Shown here: one piece after another, positions 40,156 through 46,948 of the stretch
Layout: the number at the start of each line of letters is the position of its first letter
Numbering within the stretch: position 1 is the stretch's first letter
Source: Cellulosimicrobium cellulans
GTDB taxonomy: Bacteria > Actinomycetota > Actinomycetes > Actinomycetales > Cellulomonadaceae
Direction of reading: 5' to 3'
Assembly (NCBI RefSeq): GCF_007679345.1
Contig: NZ_VEGH01000004.1
Span: forward strand, 186,001-250,000
Length of the DNA: 64,000 bases
Position numbers and translations under genes: made by a program
The notes under the pieces: generated by a model
Databases searched by the model: none
What the model was told of the DNA's origin: nothing
The model's input: only the letters and a program-made list of their open reading frames with translations

Positions 40156-41235
40156 TCAGGCCGGGGGCGCGAGGATCTCCGACAGCCGGAAGCCCACCGG
40201 CTCCTCCAGCTGGGCGTAGGTGCAGGTGGCGGGGTCGCGGTCGGGGCGCCACCGCTTGAACTGCGCGGTGTGCCGGAACCGGTCGCCCTCCATGTGGTCG
40301 TAGGCCACCTCGACCACGAGCTCCGGGCGCAGCGGGACGAACGACAGGTCCTTGCTCGCGTTCCACCGGCTGACCGCGCCGGGCATCCGCCGGCCCTCGT
40401 GCGCCGACTGGTCGGCCCAGTCGCCCCACGGGTGGCCGGACAGGTCGTCGGCGCGCAGCGGGGCGAGCTCCTCGACGAGCGCCTTGCGGCGGGCCATCGG
40501 GAACGACGCCGCGACGCCGACGTGCTGGAGCCGGCCGTCGTCGGTCCACAGACCGAGCAGCAACGAGCCGAGCACGTCGCCGGACTTGTGCCAGCGGAAG
40601 CCCGCGACGACGCAGTCCGCGGTGCGGGCGTGCTTGACCTTGAACATCGTGCGCTTGTCCGGCTGGTACGTGCCGTCCAGCGGCTTGGCGACGACGCCGT
40701 CGAGCCCGGCGCCCTCGAACTGCGTGAACCACTGCTGCGCCACCGCGAGGTCGCCGGTCGCCGGCGTGACGTGCACGCGGGGGTCGTCGCCGGTGATCGT
40801 CGCGCCGAGCGCGTCCACCAGCCGCGCCCGCCGGTCGCCGAACGGGGTGCGCATCAGGTCCTCGTCGCCGAGCGCCAGCAGGTCGAACGCCACGAACGAC
40901 GCCGGCGTCTCGCCCGCCAGCAGCCGGACCCGGCTCTCCGCCGGGTGGATCCGCTGCTGCAGGGCGTCGAAGTCGAGCCGGTCGCCCCGGACGATCACGA
41001 TCTCGCCGTCGAGCACGCAGCGCTCCGGGGTCGAGGCGCGGATCGACTCGACCAGCTCGGGGAAGTACCGGGTCATCGGCTTCTCGTTCCGGCTGCCGAG
41101 GACCACCTCGTCGCCGTCGCGGAACACGATGGTGCGGAACCCGTCCCACTTGGGCTCGGCGTGGCCGAGGTCCGGGATCTCGGGCACGGCCTTGGCCAGC
41201 ATCGGGGACACGGGCGGCATCACGGGCAGGTCCAT
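40156..41235 (-). CDS. ligC: ATP-dependent DNA ligase (LigC type)
   Basis: The 359-residue protein has the nucleotidyltransferase motif I EPKWDGFR (Lys29), motif III-like DFDALQQRI, motif IV GLDGVVAKPLDGTYQPDKR and motif V FKVKHARTADCVV, followed by an OB domain. LigC enzymes seal nicks in base-excision repair and do not replace the NAD-dependent LigA. ATG 41235 is preferred over an ATG three codons earlier because CAGGAT lies 7 bases before it. Ligase and its neighbours share no operon overlap. Confidence 0.92.
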   Translation of the reverse strand: MDLPVMPPVSPMLAKAVPEIPDLGHAEPKWDGFRTIVFRDGDEVVLGSRNEKPMTRYFPELVESIRASTPERCVLDGEIVIVRGDRLDFDALQQRIHPAESRVRLLAGETPASFVAFDLLALGDEDLMRTPFGDRRARLVDALGATITGDDPRVHVTPATGDLAVAQQWFTQFEGAGLDGVVAKPLDGTYQPDKRTMFKVKHARTADCVVAGFRWHKSGDVLGSLLLGLWTDDGRLQHVGVAASFPMARRKALVEELAPLRADDLSGHPWGDWADQSAHEGRRMPGAVSRWNASKDLSFVPLRPELVVEVAYDHMEGDRFRHTAQFKRWRPDRDPATCTYAQLEEPVGFRLSEILAPPA

Positions 41236-41282
41236 GGCGCCCATCCTGCTGGGCCGGGGCGCGCCGGGCCAGGGGTGGCGCG

Positions 41283-42035
41283 TCAGCCCGCGTCCGGCCG
41301 CTCCGGCGACCGCACCGGCTGCTCCGTGCCCGGCACCGGCAGCCCCGGCGCGCCCTGCGCCGCGGGGTCGAACCCGAACGTGCGCACCTCCCGCTCGCCG
41401 TCCGGCCCGATCCGGACCGTCGACACGCTCGCGTTCGCCAGCGGGTCCATCGGCACGGTCCCGGCCATCGCGAGGTACGCCAGCAGGGTCACGCCGTGGC
41501 TGACCACCAGGACGTCGCCGCCGCCCGCGTGCTCCCGCTCGATGCGGCCGAACGCGTCGGCGACCCGCTCGAGGTAGTCGGTGGTGCGCTCCGCGCCGGG
41601 CAGGCCCGCGTACGTGCCTGTCAGGATGCCGCCGAACAGCTCGACGGGGTCGCCGAGCGCCAGCAGCTCCGCCTCCGGCCGGGCCTCCAGGTCCCCGAAG
41701 TGCATCTCGCGCAGGCCGGGGTCGGTGGTGAGCCCCACGCCGGGATGCGGGGCGAGCAGCTCGCGCGCCGTCGCGACCGTGCGGCCCGCCGGGCTGGCGT
41801 ACGCCGCGGTGAACGTCCGGCCCGCCAGTACCCGTGCCGTCGCGCGCACCCCCGCGAGGCCGTCCTCGGTCAGCGGGGAGTCCGTCCAGCCCTGCAGCAG
41901 CCGGGCGGTGTTGAACTGGGTGCGGCCGTGCCGCACCAGGTAGAGCGTGGTGGTGCCGTCCGGCGCCGCCTCGTCGTCGAGGCGGGTGGCCGGGCCGTGC
42001 TGCGCCGCGCCGGCGGACGTCGCGAGGAAGGGCAT
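41283..42035 (-). CDS. Histidine phosphatase family protein
   Basis: The 250-residue product has the phosphohistidine motif LYLVRHGRTQFN near residue 37, a second catalytic region REMHFGDLEARPEAE and the final VVSHGVTLLAYLA. It belongs to the broad phosphoglycerate-mutase/phosphatase superfamily; the exact substrate cannot be told. ATG 42035 is chosen over an ATG six codons upstream because TAGGAT (42043-42048, minus strand) lies 7 bases before it with no ribosome binding site, implying a leaderless message. Confidence 0.88.
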   Translation of the reverse strand: MPFLATSAGAAQHGPATRLDDEAAPDGTTTLYLVRHGRTQFNTARLLQGWTDSPLTEDGLAGVRATARVLAGRTFTAAYASPAGRTVATARELLAPHPGVGLTTDPGLREMHFGDLEARPEAELLALGDPVELFGGILTGTYAGLPGAERTTDYLERVADAFGRIEREHAGGGDVLVVSHGVTLLAYLAMAGTVPMDPLANASVSTVRIGPDGEREVRTFGFDPAAQGAPGLPVPGTEQPVRSPERPDAG

Positions 42036-42095
42036 GCCCGCGATCCTAGGCACGGTCCCGCCGGCCCCGGGGGCCAGCGGGACCGTGCGCCCCCG

Positions 42096-42830
42096 CTACG
42101 CGCGGCGGCGCAGCGCCCAGGTCGCGCCCGCCACGGACGCGGCGCACCAGGCGAGCAGCACGACGAGCGACCGGCCCGGCATCGAGAACGTGTCGTGCGC
42201 GAGCCCCGAGCGGATCAGCTGCGCCATCGGCTCGAACGGGAACCACTCGTGCGCCGTCTGCAACCACCCGGGCATCCGGTCGGCCGGGAAGCTGACGGGC
42301 GTGAACAGCAGGATCACGAACACGAGCACCTGGGTCATGAGCATCGCCAGGGTGGGCTTGAGCAGCGACGCCATGCCGTACCCGACGGCGGCGGCCGTCA
42401 GCGACACCAGCAGCGCCGCCGGCACCAGCCAGGGCGCGGGCGACAGGTCGACGTCGAACCGGAGCACGCCGGTGACGATGCCGAGCACCATGCCGGGCAG
42501 GGCGATGAGCGTCCACACCAGCAGGTCGCTGACCAGGAACGACCCGCGCGGGACGGGCAGCGTGCGCATCCAGTCGAGGCTGCCCTCCGTGCGGGACTGC
42601 GACAGCATCTGCGGGGTCATCACCAGCCCGACCATGACCAGCGTGATGGTCGGTGCGCCGGTCGCGAGGTAGAGCGCCTGATCGGGCGGCGGGTCGCCGA
42701 TCACGAGCCCGAAGCCGAGGATCGTCGCGATCGCGAGGAACACCTGCACCACGACGAGCAGCGGCAGCATCGTCGCCTGGCGGCGGAACTGCCACTGGGT
42801 GAGCAGCAGGGTCTGCTGGACGGTGCTCAC
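42096..42830 (-). CDS. ABC-2 type transporter permease (TetR-controlled)
   Basis: The 244-residue membrane protein has about six membrane segments and the EGSLDWMRTLPVPRGSF loop that is common in actinobacterial drug exporters. Its GTG start overlaps the ATPase stop (GTGA), so the two are made together. It is the membrane half of an exporter whose operon lies opposite a TetR gene. Substrate unknown. Confidence 0.85.
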   Translation of the reverse strand: MSTVQQTLLLTQWQFRRQATMLPLLVVVQVFLAIATILGFGLVIGDPPPDQALYLATGAPTITLVMVGLVMTPQMLSQSRTEGSLDWMRTLPVPRGSFLVSDLLVWTLIALPGMVLGIVTGVLRFDVDLSPAPWLVPAALLVSLTAAAVGYGMASLLKPTLAMLMTQVLVFVILLFTPVSFPADRMPGWLQTAHEWFPFEPMAQLIRSGLAHDTFSMPGRSLVVLLAWCAASVAGATWALRRRA

Positions 42831-43801
42831 GCCGCCACCCCCGCGGCCTCGCCCTGCGGGGCGTGCTCGTGGCCGACGAGGTCGACGTACACGTCCTCCA
42901 GCGAGGCGGGCGTGAGCGCGTACCGCTCGAGGCGGTGCGCCGCGACCTCGGCCTGGGCCCACCGGACGACCTCCGCGGCGTCGCCCGCGCCCACGGTCCC
43001 CACCTCGCGGCCCCGCGCGCCGGACACCGCGCGCACCGCCGGGTGCCACCGCCAGCCCGCCTCGGCCGCGCCGGGGGAGAGGTCCGCCTCGACGGTCAGC
43101 GTGCCCTGAAGGTGCGCGGTGAGCCCGGCGGGGGTGTCGTCGGCGAGCACCCGGCCCCGGTCCAGCACCACCAGCCGGTCGACGACCCGCTCCGCCTCGC
43201 GCACGTTGTGGGTCACCAGCAGCACGGCCCGGCCCTCGTCGGCGAGCGCGCGGATCTGGCCCCAGAGCAGCCGGCGGCGCACGGGGTCGACGTCGTTGGT
43301 CGGCTCGTCCAGCACCACGAGGCGGCCCGGCGTGACCACGGTCATCGCGAACGCGGTGAGCCGCGCGATGCCGCCGGACACCTTCTCCGCCGGGGTGTCG
43401 GCCCACGGGCGCAGGTCGAGCGCGTCGAGCAGCTCGTCCGTCCGGGCGTGCACCGCGGTGCGCTCGCCGCCGCGGATGCGTCCGACCAGCTCGATCGCCC
43501 GGCGCGGCGTCAGGCCGGTGATCGGGACGTTCGCCTGCGCCTGGATGCAGGTCCGGCGCCGGGCCTCCGCCGGCTGCGCCACCGCGTCCACGCCGTCGAG
43601 GTGGATCGTGCCCTCGTCCGGGCGGACCAGCCCGACCACCTGGTTCACCAGCGTCGTCTTGCCCGCGCCGTTGTGGCCCAGCAGACCGACGACCTGGCCG
43701 GCCGCGACGTCCAGGTCGATCCCGTCGTTCGCCTGCACGCCGGCGCGCCCCCGGTACCGCTTCCGCAGCCCGCGGACGGTCAGCACAGTCGCTGCACCCA
43801 T
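42827..43801 (-). CDS. ABC transporter ATP-binding protein (TetR-controlled)
   Basis: The 324-residue ATPase has Walker A GHNGAGKTTL, signature VSGGIARLTAF in place of LSGGQ, Walker B LVVLDEPTNDVDP and switch LVTHNVREAE. A C-terminal domain of about 100 residues follows. ATG 43801 is chosen because it fits the family start (VLTVRGLRKRYRG). An ATG 13 codons upstream lies inside a perfect TetR operator and is less likely. GGGAG precedes 43801. It forms an operon with the overlapping permease. Confidence 0.88.
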   Translation of the reverse strand: MGAATVLTVRGLRKRYRGRAGVQANDGIDLDVAAGQVVGLLGHNGAGKTTLVNQVVGLVRPDEGTIHLDGVDAVAQPAEARRRTCIQAQANVPITGLTPRRAIELVGRIRGGERTAVHARTDELLDALDLRPWADTPAEKVSGGIARLTAFAMTVVTPGRLVVLDEPTNDVDPVRRRLLWGQIRALADEGRAVLLVTHNVREAERVVDRLVVLDRGRVLADDTPAGLTAHLQGTLTVEADLSPGAAEAGWRWHPAVRAVSGARGREVGTVGAGDAAEVVRWAQAEVAAHRLERYALTPASLEDVYVDLVGHEHAPQGEAAGVAA

Positions 43802-43839
43802 CTCCGCACTCCCTCGCTCGTCGGACCCGACCGTTCGCA

Positions 43840-43851
43840 TACCGATCGGTA
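43840..43851. promoter_or_regulatory. TetR operator O1
   Basis: TACCGATCGGTA is a perfect 12-base palindrome in front of the ABC exporter operon. It is the classic sequence type bound by AcrR/TetR repressors. Confidence 0.8.
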
Positions 43852-43882
43852 CATGCTGGAACGTAGCAGGATGCCACGTGAG

Positions 43883-43896
43883 ATACCAGATGGTAT
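43883..43896. promoter_or_regulatory. Palindrome O2 in the exporter/tetR gap
   Basis: ATACCA-GA-TGGTAT has 6-base arms related to O1 and O3 (ATACC/GGTAT), placed between them. It may be an extra repressor site or bind another regulator. Confidence 0.6.
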
Positions 43897-43964
43897 TTCG
43901 AACCAGCTGCTAGGTATCGCTGCAGGTAGAGGCGATTCGCGACGGCGGTGATGGTCGCTCGGCA

Positions 43965-43976
43965 TACCGGTCGGTA
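43965..43976. promoter_or_regulatory. TetR operator O3
   Basis: TACCGGTCGGTA differs from O1 by one base. It lies where the -35 element of the tetR promoter should be (TACGAT at 43988-43993 is the -10), as expected for autorepression. Confidence 0.78.
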
Positions 43977-44000
43977 CGTCTCGGGGCTACGATGGGTGGC

Positions 44001-44810
44001 ATGGCGCGCAGGCAGGACGACGAGACCCCCGACGGCGGGACCGCGGACGACTCGATCGGTGCCGCGACCCGCGCGCTCGCCGACGCCACCGCCGCGCTCA
44101 CCCGCCTGATCGGCCGGCAGGTGCAGTCCGTCGTCCCCGAGGTGTCGGACGCGGTCGCGGCGAGCCTGCGCGAGGCGTCCCGCGGGCTCGCGGACGCCTC
44201 CGAGAGCGTCGGCCGGCGGTCCGGCGGCCGCGCGGAGGAGCGCCGCACCGAGCGCGCGAACCGCACCCGCGAGGAGCTCCTCGACGCCGCCGCGCGCGCG
44301 TTCGCCCGCCACGGCTACGAGGGTGCGGCGCTCGGCGACATCGCCGCCGACGCCGGGTACACCAAGGGTGCCGTGTACGCGCACTTCGGCTCCAAGCACG
44401 AGCTGTTCCTGGAGGTGGCGCGCCGGCAGATCGCCGCCGCGCCCGTCCAGCCCTGCCTGCCCGACCTGGGGTCCGCCGGCCTGGAGGCGGAGCTGTCGGC
44501 GGCGCTGCACGGCATGGTCGACGAGGACGACCTGCTGCTCTCGCTCGAGATCCTGTCGTTCGCCGTCCGGCACCCGGAGGCGCGCGCGGAGATCGGCGCG
44601 TTCTACGAGGAGGGGTTCGCCGAGCTCGCCGAGCAGGTCGGGCGCGCGCGGCACCCGGCGGCCCCGGCGCCGGACGAGGCCGACTGGGACACCGCGCTCG
44701 CGGTCGTCAGCGTGTCGAACATCGCGCTGCTCCTGGGCGCGGTGACCGGCTCCCCGCACGCCTCGCCCGCGGCGGGTTCCCGGGTGATCGCGCGGCTGCT
44801 GCGGGGTTGA
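44001..44810 (+). CDS. TetR family regulator with an N-terminal extension
   Basis: The 269-residue protein has its DNA-binding helix-turn-helix unusually late: RTREELLDAAARAFARHGYE starts near residue 88, with the recognition region DAGYTKGAVYAHFGSKHELF near 117-136. The preceding 85 residues are Ala/Arg-rich and helical (SIGAATRALADATAALTRLI), an extension absent from ordinary TetR proteins. ATG 44001 is the leaderless start: TACGAT ends 7 bases before it, whereas the earlier ATG 43992 lies inside that box. It should repress itself and the divergent ABC exporter. Confidence 0.85.
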   Translation: MARRQDDETPDGGTADDSIGAATRALADATAALTRLIGRQVQSVVPEVSDAVAASLREASRGLADASESVGRRSGGRAEERRTERANRTREELLDAAARAFARHGYEGAALGDIAADAGYTKGAVYAHFGSKHELFLEVARRQIAAAPVQPCLPDLGSAGLEAELSAALHGMVDEDDLLLSLEILSFAVRHPEARAEIGAFYEEGFAELAEQVGRARHPAAPAPDEADWDTALAVVSVSNIALLLGAVTGSPHASPAAGSRVIARLLRG

Positions 44811-44846
44811 GCCCCGGGCGGTCGCCGGCGTCGCCGGGGGCGCGGC

Positions 44847-45371
44847 TCAGTCGCCCTCGTGCCGCGCGCGGTGCGACAGGCGCAGCGGCAGCACCAGCCA
44901 CACGACCGCCAGGCCGGCGAGGGTGGCGCACCCCGCGACCCAGCCGGCGGTCCTGCCCACGACCACGTCGAACAGCAGCAGCGCCGAGCCGGCGAGCACC
45001 AGCGCGAGCGCGGCCAGCCCGGTCTGCGCCATCCGGTCCGCGGAGTCGACCAGCTCCCGCTTCAGGTGCCGGCGGAACAGGATCCGGTGCAGCGAGACGG
45101 GCGCCACGATGAACCCGGTCGCCGTGACCGCCAGCACCACCAGGACCAGGTAGACGGCCTTCTGGTAGTCGTCGAGGTCCAGGAAGCGCTGCTGGAACGG
45201 CACCGTCAGCAGGAAGCCGGTGAGGATCTGCACGCCCGTCTGCGCGACGCGCAGCTCCTGGAGCAGCTCGTTCCAGTTCCGGTCCATCCGCTCCGTCGGG
45301 GTCTCGTGGCGGCCGTCGCGCGGGTCGGCGTCGCGGTCCTCGGGGCGGGTGGTGTCGGCGTGCTGCGGCAT
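44847..45371 (-). CDS. DUF6328 family membrane protein
   Basis: The 174-residue protein has an acidic N-terminal stretch, then a conserved block RMDRNWNELLQELRVAQTGV, and four membrane segments (ILTGFLLTVPFQQRFL, VYLVLVVLAVTATGFIVAP, LAALALVLAGSALLLFDVV, ATLAGLAVVWLVLPLRL). The block fits the actinobacterial DUF6328 family, of unknown function. ATG 45371 is a conserved start (MPQHADTTRPEDRD), but no strong ribosome binding site was seen. Convergent with tetR; upstream lies the ssrA promoter region. Confidence 0.75.
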   Translation of the reverse strand: MPQHADTTRPEDRDADPRDGRHETPTERMDRNWNELLQELRVAQTGVQILTGFLLTVPFQQRFLDLDDYQKAVYLVLVVLAVTATGFIVAPVSLHRILFRRHLKRELVDSADRMAQTGLAALALVLAGSALLLFDVVVGRTAGWVAGCATLAGLAVVWLVLPLRLSHRARHEGD

Positions 45372-45474
45372 GGTCGGTCCTTCACGTCGTGCGCTCCGCG
45401 CGGGTGCTCCGCGGCGTCTGGGCCGATGGTGCCGCGACCGGTCGCACCCCGCAGGTCGAGCGGGTGCGGCGTCG

Positions 45475-45513
45475 GGAATCACGGTGCGGCCCCCCGTGTT
45501 GGACACGTATGCT
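45475..45513 (+). promoter_or_regulatory. SigR-type promoter of ssrA, with an overlapping vegetative -10 box
   Basis: GGAAT (45475-45479) and GTT (45498-45500) are exactly 18 bases apart, matching the SigR consensus. TATGCT at 45508-45513 could serve as a vegetative -10 box. The precursor would start near 45507 or 45520, so it has a 70-80 base 5' leader that must be trimmed. Confidence 0.7.
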
Positions 45514-45588
45514 GGACCTGCTGCGGTCGGCGGCCGGGAGCCCCACGGGGTGAGCGGACGGCGGCGGCGGCGATTGACAACTCCACAT

Positions 45589-45956
45589 GGGGGTGATCGG
45601 TTTCGACGGTGATCGTCGAGCCAGGAGAAGCGGGCCGAGGACACACGGTTATCTCGCTAACGCTCCGTGTAAACCCATAGGTGCCGATAACAAGCGCACC
45701 GACTTCGCCCTCGCCGCCTGAGCGAGCCTCGAAGTCCGTCAGCCTGAGCTAGCTTCCGACTCAGATCCTGGCGTCATCTAGGGAGCCACTGCTCGCAGTC
45801 CTCGTCACCGGGGCTGCGGGGACTTTCAGGTGACTGAGCCCGTCCGCGACTCGTCTGCGTGATCGCGGGGGCTGAGAAAAGCAGCTGCAGACTGCGCCCG
45901 GAGAAGCCCTGGTTCCACGTCATCGGACGCGGGTTCGATTCCCGCCACCTCCACCA
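45589..45956 (+). ncRNA. ssrA: Transfer-messenger RNA (tmRNA)
   Basis: tmRNA rescues stalled ribosomes with SmpB. The 5' end GGGGGTG pairs with CACCTCC before the 3' ACCA end, forming the acceptor stem; GGTTTCGACGG follows near the 5' end, and GGTTCGATTCC is the T loop. The 368-base length is typical. The tag frame runs from GCC 45683 to TGA 45721 and reads ADNKRTDFALAA, ending in the ALAA degron recognised by Clp proteases. The CCA is encoded. A 16-bp terminator follows directly. The gene is far from smpB. Confidence 0.97.
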
Positions 45957-45957
45957 C

Positions 45958-45994
45958 CGAGAGGCCCGTCCCCGTCCTGGGGGCGGGCCTCTCG
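45958..45994 (+). terminator. Terminator of ssrA
   Basis: Arms 45958-45973 and 45979-45994 form a 16-bp stem (one G:U) with a 5-base loop, starting two bases after the CCA end. It can also serve the convergent marR gene. Confidence 0.9.
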
Positions 45995-45998
45995 CGCG

Positions 45999-46445
45999 TC
46001 ATGCGTCGGCGAGCAGCGCGTCCCGGCTCGCGAGCAGCGCGTCCCGCAGCGCCGTGCGCTGCGCGGGGTCGAGCCCGGCGAGCATCCGGGCGGTGACACC
46101 GGCGACGCGGTCCTGGGCCGCGGCGAGCGCGTCGGTTCCGGCCGCCGTCAGCACGGTGGCCCGCTCCCGGCGCGGTCCGGGCTCGTCCGCCCGTTCGACG
46201 AGCCCGTGCCGCTCCAGTCCCTGCACCAGCACGTTCATCGACTGCCGGGAGACGAACGTCCTCCGGGCGAGCTCGGAGCCGGTGACGCCGGGCTGCGCGT
46301 GCAGGGTGCTCAGGCAGGCGTACTGCGACACCGTCAGCCCGAGCGGCCGCAGCACCTCGTCCATCCGCTGGTTCAGCGCGGCCTGGGTGGCCTTGAGCAG
46401 GATGCCGAGCTCCTGGGCGAGCGCGGCGTCGGCGGCGTCATTCAT
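45999..46445 (-). CDS. MarR family transcriptional regulator
   Basis: The 148-residue winged-helix protein has LGLTVSQYACLSTLHAQPG, GSELARRTFVSRQSMNVLVQ as the recognition region and the wing VERADEPGPRRERATVLT. It is divergent from a VOC gene. The ATG lies at the edge of a TGTCAA...TTGACA palindrome, with CAAGAT 6 bases upstream and no ribosome binding site, so the message is probably leaderless and autorepressed. Short redox- or phenolic-sensing MarR proteins look similar; the ligand is unknown. Confidence 0.88.
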   Translation of the reverse strand: MNDAADAALAQELGILLKATQAALNQRMDEVLRPLGLTVSQYACLSTLHAQPGVTGSELARRTFVSRQSMNVLVQGLERHGLVERADEPGPRRERATVLTAAGTDALAAAQDRVAGVTARMLAGLDPAQRTALRDALLASRDALLADA

Positions 46446-46460
46446 GTCAACATCTTGACA
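46445..46460. promoter_or_regulatory. MarR operator overlapping the marR start
   Basis: TGTCAACATCTTGACA has 6-base arms and includes the first base of the marR start codon. It is nearly the mirror image of the site at 46477-46492. Confidence 0.75.
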
Positions 46461-46476
46461 CAGCTCGCCAGGTCAG

Positions 46477-46492
46477 TGTCAGGATGTTGACA
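46477..46492. promoter_or_regulatory. MarR operator overlapping the VOC gene start
   Basis: TGTCAGGATGTTGACA matches the reverse complement of the other site at 15 of 16 positions. Its last base is the A of the VOC gene's ATG, so both genes of the pair are framed by the same site. Confidence 0.75.
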
Positions 46493-46875
46493 TGAACTCC
46501 TCGATCCCCGGCACGTCCGGACCCGACTTCGTCTCCTTCCAGGTGCGCGACCTCGCCGCCTCCGCCGACTTCTACGAACGGCTCGTCGGGCTCACCCGGC
46601 TCCCGGCGCCGAACCCGCAGGCCGTCGTCTTCTCCGACGGCGCCGCCTCCTTCGCGGTGCGGGTGCCGTTCCCCGGCGTCGACCTCGACGCGGTCGGCGC
46701 GCTCGGCGCGGGCGTGGGGGTGTGGTTCCACCACCCGGACGCGGCGGCGCTGCACGACCGGCTCGTCGAGGCCGGCGTGGTGGTCGTGCAGCCGCCGTCC
46801 GAGACCCCGTTCGGGACGACGTTCGCGTTCCGCGACCCCGACGGCTACGTGGTGACGATCCACTCGCGGGCCTGA
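46492..46875 (+). CDS. VOC superfamily (glyoxalase/bleomycin resistance-like) protein
   Basis: The 127-residue protein has the beta-alpha-beta-beta-beta VOC fold: DFVSFQVRDLAASADFYERL, GVGVWFHHPDAAALHDRL and TTFAFRDPDGYVVTIHSRA. The usual first metal ligand histidine is not seen at the N-terminal strand (FVSFQV), so it may be metal-free. Such proteins bind or degrade small electrophiles or antibiotics. ATG 46492 immediately follows the operator, with CAGGAT 6 bases upstream, so it is probably leaderless and under the divergent MarR. Confidence 0.85.
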   Translation: MNSSIPGTSGPDFVSFQVRDLAASADFYERLVGLTRLPAPNPQAVVFSDGAASFAVRVPFPGVDLDAVGALGAGVGVWFHHPDAAALHDRLVEAGVVVVQPPSETPFGTTFAFRDPDGYVVTIHSRA

Positions 46876-46948
46876 CCGCGCGCCGGCGCCGCGCCCCTCC
46901 GGTGAAGGGTCGACCCGGCACGTCCACGGCGTGCCCGGCCAGCCCTCC

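Noticed and set aside
43802-43840. Longer ABC ATPase starting at ATG 43840
   Set aside because: That ATG lies at the edge of a perfect TetR operator, and the extra 13 residues are not part of the family core.
45574-45579. TTGACA just upstream of ssrA as a -35 element
   Set aside because: It lies only 10 bases before the mature 5' end, leaving no room for a -10 box.
45859-46458. Open frame overlapping the 3' half of ssrA and antisense to marR
   Set aside because: It overlaps the tmRNA acceptor and T loop, and its sequence has no recognisable domain.
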